A stretch of DNA of 37,921 nt from UBA6398 sp963660485. Its GTDB lineage: Bacteria > Bacteroidota > Bacteroidia > Bacteroidales > Bacteroidaceae. The stretch lies in contig CAVKYH010000023.1 in NCBI GenBank assembly GCA_963660485.1, forward strand, positions 1-37,921. The letters run 5' to 3'. The notes beneath the pieces are model-generated. The model was given only the letters and a program-made list of their open reading frames with translations, ran no database searches and was not told the DNA's origin. Positions 32,573-37,921 of this stretch are shown here, one piece after another. The position numbers and the translations under genes were made by a program. Position 1 is the stretch's first letter. Each line of letters begins with the position of its first letter.

Positions 32573-32656
32573 AAGATGCCTTGAAATAAAAACTAGGTGG
32601 CCCGGAATTTAAATTAGATGCGTCGGAATTTAAATTAGATGCCTTGGAGTTTTTGC
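32531..32656. repeat. 21-bp module array, six modules (array 8)
   Basis: Modules start at 32531, 32552, 32573, 32594, 32615 and 32636. The first two are of the GTCCGAT/ATCGGAC type and make a hairpin; the last three are tandem modules with cores GGCCCGG, GCGTCGG and GCCTTGG set between identical TTAGAT/ATTTAAAT flanks, showing that the core varies while the frame is kept. Convergent spacer between the DUF1080 gene and recA; the remaining stretch to 32742 holds nothing I recognise. Confidence 0.88.
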
Positions 32657-32742
32657 CATCTCCAATGTGCCTGAAATCAAATACTTAAGAAGACGGGAAA
32701 AGTGCCGTTTGCCGAGGCTGAAAAGGCTTGGCGTTTTAAAAC

Positions 32743-32785
32743 AAAAAGCCCCAAACTGCGCAATTGTGCTTTGCCGCAGATTGGG
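32743..32785 (-). terminator. Intrinsic terminator after recA
   Basis: Minus strand CCCAATCTGCG and CGCAGTTTGGG pair (11 bp, one U-U mismatch), then GCTTTTTG. Confidence 0.8.
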
Positions 32786-32808
32786 ACCCGATGTTGTTGG
32801 TATAAAGA

Positions 32809-33882
32809 CTATTCTTCGCCGCTTTCAGAACCGTCGGAATCGTCTCCTTCTTCGATTGTGGGATTACCGTTAAGGAATTCAACCACTTTTTTCTCCACTT
32901 CCTGGCGGAATTCAAGGTTGTCTTTCAGCAGACTAATCACGGAATCGCGTCCTTGGCCGATTTTGGTATCCCCATAACTGAACCACGAACCGCTTTTCTT
33001 TATTATGTCGTTGTCGATAGCCACGTCGATCAACTCGCCCACGCGCGAAATTCCTTCGCCGAAGATTATGTCGAACTTGCAAACGCGGAACGGGGGCGCA
33101 ACCTTGTTTTTCACGATTTTTACGCGCACTTTGTTTCCGTAAACTTTATCACCTGTTTTCAACGCCTCGGCTTTGCGTATGTCCAAACGCACTGATGCGT
33201 AGAACTTCAACGCATTTCCGCCCGTTGTTGTCTCGGGATTGCCATACATTACTCCGATCTTTTCGCGCAGCTGATTGATGAAAATGCAAGTAGTGCGGGT
33301 TTTGCTTATCACAGAAGTGAGCTTGCGCAGAGCCTGACTCATAAGGCGCGCCTGAAGTCCCACTTTGTTTTCTCCCATAACGCCTTCGATTTCGGCTTTG
33401 GGGGTTAGTGCTGCAACCGAGTCGATTACCACGATGTCTACGGCGGCAGATCGTATTAGCTGGTCGGCAATGTCGAGTGCCTGCTCGCCGTTGTCGGGCT
33501 GCGAGATAAGCAGGTCGTCAACGTTTACTCCGAGCTTGGCTGCATAGAAACGGTCGAAAGCGTGCTCAGCATCGATAAAAGCAGCAATGCCGCCTGCTTT
33601 CTGTGTTTCGGCAATGGCGTGGAGCGCGAGAGTGGTCTTTCCCGAACTTTCCGGACCGAAAATCTCCACTATTCTGCCGCGCGGATATCCGCCCACGCCC
33701 AATGCTGCGTCGAGCATGATGCTTCCGCTGGGAATTACTTCCACCTTTTCGATGTGTTCGTCGCCGAGGCGCATGATTGTGCCTTTGCCGAAATCTTTTT
33801 CTATCTTCGCCATAGCGGCTTGCAGCGCTTTGAGTTTTTCGCTGTTTGCCGAAGGCGTTTCTTCAATATTCTTTTTTGCCAT
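32809..33882 (-). CDS. recA: Recombinase RecA
   Basis: DNA strand-exchange ATPase and SOS co-protease. Walker A GPESSGKT is at residues 76-83; VVIDSVAALTPKAEIEG (Walker B and L1 region) and the INQLREKIGVMYGNPETTTGG stretch (L2) are intact. 357 residues with an acidic C-terminal tail (EEGDDSDGSESGEE). No intein or insertion. Single gene; promoter at 33927-33956 and a clear terminator. I see no recognisable SOS box in the short upstream region. Confidence 0.98.
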   Translation of the reverse strand: MAKKNIEETPSANSEKLKALQAAMAKIEKDFGKGTIMRLGDEHIEKVEVIPSGSIMLDAALGVGGYPRGRIVEIFGPESSGKTTLALHAIAETQKAGGIAAFIDAEHAFDRFYAAKLGVNVDDLLISQPDNGEQALDIADQLIRSAAVDIVVIDSVAALTPKAEIEGVMGENKVGLQARLMSQALRKLTSVISKTRTTCIFINQLREKIGVMYGNPETTTGGNALKFYASVRLDIRKAEALKTGDKVYGNKVRVKIVKNKVAPPFRVCKFDIIFGEGISRVGELIDVAIDNDIIKKSGSWFSYGDTKIGQGRDSVISLLKDNLEFRQEVEKKVVEFLNGNPTIEEGDDSDGSESGEE

Positions 33883-33926
33883 GTTAGTGTAGGCTTTTTA
33901 CCGTGTTAGCGTTATTGTTTATAATA

Positions 33927-33956
33927 CAAAGATAGGAATAATTTTCAGAACCGAAA
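33927..33956 (-). promoter_or_regulatory. Promoter of recA
   Basis: Minus strand TTTC, 18 bp, TATCTTTG. The -7 is a full match and the -33 differs by one base, the same form as the promoter at 20603-20632. Confidence 0.6.
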
Positions 33957-34038
33957 GTAAGCCGTCTTTTTTTATCAAAAACCGAATTGCATTGCGTGGG
34001 GGCGCAACGAGATGCGGCGGAGTTACACGTAATTTCGT

Positions 34039-34046
34039 TAATTTTG
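34039..34046 (+). promoter_or_regulatory. -7 promoter element of the nucleosidase gene
   Basis: TAATTTTG, full TAnnTTTG match, 24 bp before the ATG at 34070. It excludes a longer reading frame starting at 33992. Confidence 0.55.
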
Positions 34047-34069
34047 CAGCTATAACGGAATTTGTTTTT

Positions 34070-34654
34070 ATGGGAACAAGAAAGATTTTGATATCGTTTG
34101 CTTTGCCCGAAGAGATGCCCGATTTTGCGGCGAGCGAAAGCGTGAGAGTGATTACCACAAGGGTGGGAAAGGCTAACGCTGCCTATAAACTTACGAAAAA
34201 CATCGTGGATTTCAAGCCCGACATCGTAGTAAATGCCGGCACTTCGGGAACTGTGAAATGGAATGTGGGAGACATTGTGGTTGCAAGGCGTTTCTACGAC
34301 CGCGACCTCGCCCCTCTTACAATCGAGGGCGTGGTTAGCGAAATCGAAGTGGGAGAGGCGCTGCACATTCCCTCGATTCTCGAAAATCGCGAGGCATTTG
34401 GCGATTTCACGGTGAATACCGGTGATGATTTCGTTACAGATTTGTCGAACGTGGCGGGAGATGTTATAGATATGGAGGGCTTTGCGCAGGCTATGGTTTG
34501 CAAGGAGGAAAACATTCCCTTTGTCTCGGTGAAATACATCACGGATATTATCGGGCAAAACAGCGTAAAGGTGTGGAATGAGAAACTTGCCGATGCTCGC
34601 AAGGCACTTGGCGACTACTTCAACAAGTATGTTTTTCCGCTTGTTTTGAGGTAG
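34070..34654 (+). CDS. Nucleoside phosphorylase/nucleosidase family protein (MTA/SAH nucleosidase-like)
   Basis: 194 residues from the ATG at 34070, somewhat short for the PNP/UDP phosphorylase superfamily (about 230). Visible family features are ITTRVGKANAAY (about 26-37), VVNAGTSGTVKWNVGDIVVARRF (about 53-75, corresponding to the NxGxxG...GDvv motif) and VIDMEGFAQAMVC (about 131-143, the catalytic D/MEsaa region). MTA/SAH nucleosidase is the closest functional guess, for recycling methylthioadenosine or S-adenosylhomocysteine, but substrate is not certain. Single gene; the downstream array 9 hairpin may end its transcript. Confidence 0.75.
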   Translation: MGTRKILISFALPEEMPDFAASESVRVITTRVGKANAAYKLTKNIVDFKPDIVVNAGTSGTVKWNVGDIVVARRFYDRDLAPLTIEGVVSEIEVGEALHIPSILENREAFGDFTVNTGDDFVTDLSNVAGDVIDMEGFAQAMVCKEENIPFVSVKYITDIIGQNSVKVWNEKLADARKALGDYFNKYVFPLVLR

Positions 34655-34661
34655 AAAAAAT

Positions 34662-34766
34662 AACAAGATATATCGCTTTTCTGATGTCTGACATTATTTG
34701 AATAATGTCAGACATTGTTTAAATAATGTCGGTTTTCGTTTTTGCGATAAGCCTTATCGTTTTTGC
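34662..34766. repeat. 21-bp module array, five modules (array 9)
   Basis: Modules start at 34662, 34683, 34704, 34725 and 34746. ATGTCTGACATTATT and AATAATGTCAGACAT form a perfect 15-bp stem with a 2-nt gap, and the last module is itself a small hairpin (GATAAG/CTTATC) followed by GTTTTTG. Begins 8 bp after the nucleosidase stop. In the remaining 34767-35003 I see no gene or clear structure. Confidence 0.88.
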
Positions 34767-35003
34767 AGCAAAGGAATGTGTTTGGAAATATCTCAAACAT
34801 AAGGAATTAGATAAGGCTTGACAGTTTTCCTCGCACGGAGCTTGGAAATAGGGCAAAGAATGCCGTGCGCCTTGTGGGCCAAAAGCAATGTGCACATTCA
34901 AAGTTCGCGGATTTTTGCAGGCAGGAAAACTTTTATACAACGCATTTTGACGGAAAAAGGTTGGGTTGTGTCTTTTTATGTCCGTTTTTCTTTGTAAAAA
35001 GAC

Positions 35004-35011
35004 TAACTTTG
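35004..35011 (+). promoter_or_regulatory. -7 promoter element of proCBA
   Basis: TAACTTTG, full TAnnTTTG match, 21 bp before the proC ATG, serving all three genes. Confidence 0.6.
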
Positions 35012-35032
35012 TTGTAATTTACAGTCAAAAGC

Positions 35033-35806
35033 ATGAAAATTTCAATTATAGGCGCGGGAAATATGGGCATTGCCATAGCCTGCGGATTGGTCGGCGACAA
35101 AAATCTGGAGCTGATGGTGTCGAATCCGACAAAGGGAAAACTCGAAGCGTTGAAGAAAATTCACCCGCAGATAAACATCACGACAAACAACTGCGACGCG
35201 GCAAAATGGGCGGACGTTGTGATTCTTGCCGTCAAGCCGTGGATTATGCAGACTGTGGTAAAGGAGATAAAAAACTCGCTATGTCCGGAACGACAACAAC
35301 TGGTTTCGATTGCCGCAGGTGTGAAAACCGCCGAAATAATGTCGTGGCTCGGCGGAATAAGTATGCCCGTATACTATCTTATCCCCAACACAGCCATAAG
35401 CATAAGCCGGAGCATGACTTTTGTAGCCCCTTGCAATGCAAGCGAAGGGCAGGTGGAAACCATAGTGTCGCTATTCGGAAAACTTGGAAAGGTGATGCTC
35501 GTGGAGGAAAAGGAGATTCCGGCGTGCATGGCGCTTGCATCGTGCGGCATTGCCTATGCCATGCGTTACGCGAGGGCTAATATGGAGGGCGCAATTGAGC
35601 TGGGAATAAAACCGGCAAAGGCGCTCGAAATCATAGAGCAGACAATGATTGGCGCAGCCGAACTGCTCTCTGCTACAGGCAATCACCCCGAAGCGGAAAT
35701 AGACAAAGTTACAACTCCGGGCGGACTTACGATAAAAGGCATCAATACTTTGGAAGAAAATGGTTTCACAACGGCTGTAATAAAAGCCTTGAAAGCATCG
35801 GTTTGA
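35033..35806 (+). CDS. proC: Pyrroline-5-carboxylate reductase
   Basis: Last enzyme of proline synthesis, reducing pyrroline-5-carboxylate with NAD(P)H. N-terminal Rossmann motif IGAGNMG at residues 6-12, the mid-protein VILAVKPW segment (about 64-71), and the C-terminal P5CR dimer signature VTTPGGLTIKGINTLEENGF. 257 residues, typical. First gene of proC-proB-proA; four bases from proB. Confidence 0.95.
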   Translation: MKISIIGAGNMGIAIACGLVGDKNLELMVSNPTKGKLEALKKIHPQINITTNNCDAAKWADVVILAVKPWIMQTVVKEIKNSLCPERQQLVSIAAGVKTAEIMSWLGGISMPVYYLIPNTAISISRSMTFVAPCNASEGQVETIVSLFGKLGKVMLVEEKEIPACMALASCGIAYAMRYARANMEGAIELGIKPAKALEIIEQTMIGAAELLSATGNHPEAEIDKVTTPGGLTIKGINTLEENGFTTAVIKALKASV

Positions 35807-35809
35807 CAA

Positions 35810-36598
35810 ATGAAGAAAAAAAGAATAGTAGTAAAAGTTGGCACAAATATAATTACGCGCGAAGACGGAAGCCTTGATATCACGCAGATGTCCTCGCTCG
35901 CCGACCAGATAGCCGATGTATACAATTCGGGGTGGGAAGTGATAATGGTTAGTTCGGGTGCCGTGGCGTGCGGAAGAAGCATGGTGCAAAACATCAAGGA
36001 GGAACTCGACGATCTTGACCAGCGACAACTTTTTTCAGCCGTTGGACAGGCAAAACTGATTGACTTGTATTACACTTTGTTTCGCGAACATGGAATAACA
36101 GTGGGGCAGGTTTTGACAACAAAGGAAAGTCTTGCCGGGAAAAAGCAGATGGAAACGCAGCATAACTGCATGAATGTGATGATGCGCAACAATATCATTC
36201 CGATAATCAACGAAAACGACCCGATATCGCTCACCGAACTGATGTTTACCGACAACGACGAGCTTGCAGGGCTTGTGGCGCAAATGATGGGCGCCGACGT
36301 TTTGATGCTCCTCACCAACGTTGACGGAATATTCGGCGCAAAACCCGACGGGACGCTCGACAGGGAAAAACTGATACGCGAAGTGCGCCAGGGAGACGAT
36401 GTGGCGTGTTTTGTGCAGAACAAGAAATCTTCGCGCGGGCGTGGCGGAATGCTTTCAAAGGAGAGCATAGCGATGAAAGCCGCTGCCGCCGGAATAGAAA
36501 CCTTTATAGCAAACGGCCGCAGGCAGGGAGTGATAAACGGATTGCTTGCAAATTGCGCCGAAACCCCTTCCACTCATTTTATACCCAATACAAAATGA
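35810..36598 (+). CDS. proB: Glutamate 5-kinase, short form without PUA domain
   Basis: Phosphorylates glutamate at the gamma carboxyl, the first step to proline. Amino-acid kinase fold with VVKVGTNIIT (residues 7-16), MVSSGAVACGR (about 46-56), IINENDPIS (about 127-135) and GRGGMLSKESIA at the ATP site. 262 residues; the C-terminal PUA domain of the E. coli enzyme (367 residues) is absent, which is common in Bacteroidota. Stop overlaps the proA start (ATGA). Confidence 0.93.
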   Translation: MKKKRIVVKVGTNIITREDGSLDITQMSSLADQIADVYNSGWEVIMVSSGAVACGRSMVQNIKEELDDLDQRQLFSAVGQAKLIDLYYTLFREHGITVGQVLTTKESLAGKKQMETQHNCMNVMMRNNIIPIINENDPISLTELMFTDNDELAGLVAQMMGADVLMLLTNVDGIFGAKPDGTLDREKLIREVRQGDDVACFVQNKKSSRGRGGMLSKESIAMKAAAAGIETFIANGRRQGVINGLLANCAETPSTHFIPNTK

Positions 36599-37839
36599 TA
36601 GAGAAACTATTGGAAAACACCCGGCAGGCTTCGCAAAAACTCCGCATGCAGTCGCCAAACCGGATAGATAGCGTTTTGCTCGACATTGCTGCGCTTTGCG
36701 ATGCAAACCATGCGGCACTTCTTGCGGAAAATGCCAAGGATCTTGCGGAAATGGACGCAGACAATCCGCTTTACGACCGTTTGAAACTCACGGAGGAAAG
36801 GCTTGAGGATATTTCGGCGCAGATTCGCAAACTTGTGGAGCTGCCTTCGCCGTTGAATGTGGTTGTTTCGCAGGAAATACGCCCAAATGGTTTGGACGTT
36901 TCGAGAGTGAGTGTGCCTTTCGGCGTTATCGGAATTATCTACGAGGCTCGTCCAAACGTTACGTTCGATGTTTCGGCAATTTGTCTCAAGTCGGGCAATG
37001 CCTGTGTGCTCAAAGGCAGCCGCAATGCCGAAAATTCAAACAAAGCTATCGTGGAAATTGTGCACGAGGCCTTGCGTAAAAACAACATTCCGGCAGAGGC
37101 GGTAACGCTGTTGCCGTCGTCGCACGAGGCAACCGGGGAATTGTTGCGCGCAAATGGCTTGGTGGATTTGATTATCCCGCGCGGCGGACGGAGCTTGATA
37201 GATTTCGTTAGAAAAAATGCTACTGTAAATGTGATAGAAACGGGCGCCGGCACGTGTCATGTCTATTTTGACAAATACGGCGACCTGAAAAAGGGGGCTG
37301 ACATCATATTCAATGCAAAGACAAGGCGGGTGAGCGTATGCAATGCCTTGGATTGTCTGATTATAGCCAAAGAAAGGTTGGAGGATTTGCCTGCGCTTTG
37401 CAAGAAGATGGCTTCGAAAAGCGTTGATATCTATGCCGATGCCCCGGCTTATGAGGCTTTGGCTGAAGAATATCCCGCGAATTTGTTGCATCATGCTGCG
37501 CCGGAAAACTATGGCAAGGAATATCTTGACTATGCTATGGCAATAAAGACGGCAGATGGCCTGGACGACGCAATAGAACATATTATGAATTACGGGTCAG
37601 GGCACAGCGAAGCCATTGTAACGGAGGACAAGAGTAGGGGAGAGTATTTTCTTTCGGCCGTAGACTGTGCCTGTGTTTATTTGAACGCTCCCACTTCGTT
37701 TTCAGACGGCGGACAACTCGGACTCGGTGCCGAAATAGGTATCTCTACCCAGAAACTGCACGCACGAGGTCCGATGGGATTGCGCGAACTTACCACTTAT
37801 AAATGGATTATCAGGGGCAACGGACAGACGAGGCCATAA
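36595..37839 (+). CDS. proA: Glutamate-5-semialdehyde dehydrogenase (gamma-glutamyl phosphate reductase)
   Basis: Reduces gamma-glutamyl phosphate with NADPH to glutamate semialdehyde. The ATG at 36595 gives 415 residues and overlaps proB by 4 bases, so the two are coupled; the frame is open further upstream but that part lies inside proB. Family motifs: PFGVIGIIYEARPNVT, IPRGGRSLIDFV, VIETGAGTCHVYFD and the catalytic Cys region in TRRVSVCNALDCLI, ending in LGAEIGISTQKLHARGPMGL. Operon end; a module array follows at once. Confidence 0.96.
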   Translation: MIEKLLENTRQASQKLRMQSPNRIDSVLLDIAALCDANHAALLAENAKDLAEMDADNPLYDRLKLTEERLEDISAQIRKLVELPSPLNVVVSQEIRPNGLDVSRVSVPFGVIGIIYEARPNVTFDVSAICLKSGNACVLKGSRNAENSNKAIVEIVHEALRKNNIPAEAVTLLPSSHEATGELLRANGLVDLIIPRGGRSLIDFVRKNATVNVIETGAGTCHVYFDKYGDLKKGADIIFNAKTRRVSVCNALDCLIIAKERLEDLPALCKKMASKSVDIYADAPAYEALAEEYPANLLHHAAPENYGKEYLDYAMAIKTADGLDDAIEHIMNYGSGHSEAIVTEDKSRGEYFLSAVDCACVYLNAPTSFSDGGQLGLGAEIGISTQKLHARGPMGLRELTTYKWIIRGNGQTRP

Positions 37840-37843
37840 CCGG

Positions 37844-37921
37844 GAAAAACTACATGCGTTGTCGTAAAAAACTCCGGGCCATGTAATTTAAATTACATGG
37901 CCCGGAATTTAAATTAGATGC
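37844..37921. repeat. 21-bp module array, running off the window (array 10)
   Basis: Modules start at 37844, 37865, 37886 and 37907 (the last is cut at 15 bp). The second and third form a perfect 16-bp inverted repeat of the CCGGGCCATG type. It begins 4 bp after the proA stop, so it probably supplies the terminator of proCBA. Confidence 0.85.

Noticed and set aside
33992..34069. 26-residue extension of the nucleosidase
   Set aside because: The -7 element at 34039-34046 lies inside it, and the family fold begins right after the ATG at 34070.
33884..34666. 260-codon minus-strand frame over the nucleosidase gene
   Set aside because: No family resemblance, runs into the recA promoter, and the opposite strand carries a recognisable enzyme.
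36406..36594. 63-residue extension of proA
   Set aside because: It lies wholly inside proB in another frame; the ATGA overlap and family alignment support 36595.

Overview
This window comes from a chromosome of the phylum Bacteroidota, most likely a Bacteroidales gut or oral commensal (Bacteroides/Prevotella/Muribaculaceae type); I cannot name a genus. The evidence is the repeated sigma-ABfr promoter form (TTTG, about 19 bp, TAnnTTTG) ahead of many genes, the absence of clear Shine-Dalgarno sites, a TonB-dependent receptor beside a one-piece sensor-regulator, a rpmB-rpmG-DUF4295 ribosomal operon, and families such as DUF6057, DUF4980-GH32 and a ~630-residue PurF-like protein next to carAB.

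Layout. 97-2744 (-): rarA-tilS operon. 2914-4380 (+): sodium:solute symporter, then a strong bidirectional terminator. 4456-6434 (-): phoH-purC. 6798-11283 (+): three-gene envelope operon (DUF6057 membrane protein, a lipoprotein with a CxxCH motif and WD40-like repeats, an M64 metallopeptidase). 11524-20582 (-): a compact fructan/fructo-oligosaccharide locus, read as regulator, stand-alone TonB-dependent receptor, GH32 enzyme, MFS sugar permease, fructokinase. 20896-27155 (-): long amidophosphoribosyltransferase, carA, carB. 27372-28020 (-): rpmB, rpmG and a 52-codon DUF4295/bL38 gene. 28184-30415 (-): an EcoRI-type adenine methyltransferase followed by a DUF262-HNH nuclease, a restriction/defence-like pair behind a long, structured leader. 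31025-32482 (+): DUF1080 plus PHP-like lipoprotein. 32809-33882 (-): recA. 34070-34654 (+): small nucleosidase. 35033-37839 (+): proC-proB-proA, a full glutamate-to-proline set.

How genes work together. In the fructan locus the receptor imports oligosaccharide, GH32 splits off fructose in the periplasm, the MFS protein carries it inward and the kinase phosphorylates it. The regulator has a LacI-type sugar-binding sensor, a histidine-kinase dimerisation helix, a receiver and an AraC helix-turn-helix, but no ATPase domain.

Two things stand out beyond the genes. First, nearly every long spacer carries an array of contiguous modules with a strict 21-bp period (ten arrays, about 45 modules, none inside a gene). 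Two module dialects share the frame, one built on GTCTGAT/GTCAGAC and one on GGCCCGG plus ATTTAAAT. Neighbouring modules pair into long hairpins followed by T-runs. Second, the methyltransferase/nuclease operon has a consensus promoter about 330 nt upstream of its start codon. The leader can fold into several hairpins and a long-range pseudoknot, and ends in a 10-bp hairpin next to the start codon. This looks like an unrecognised cis-regulatory RNA.
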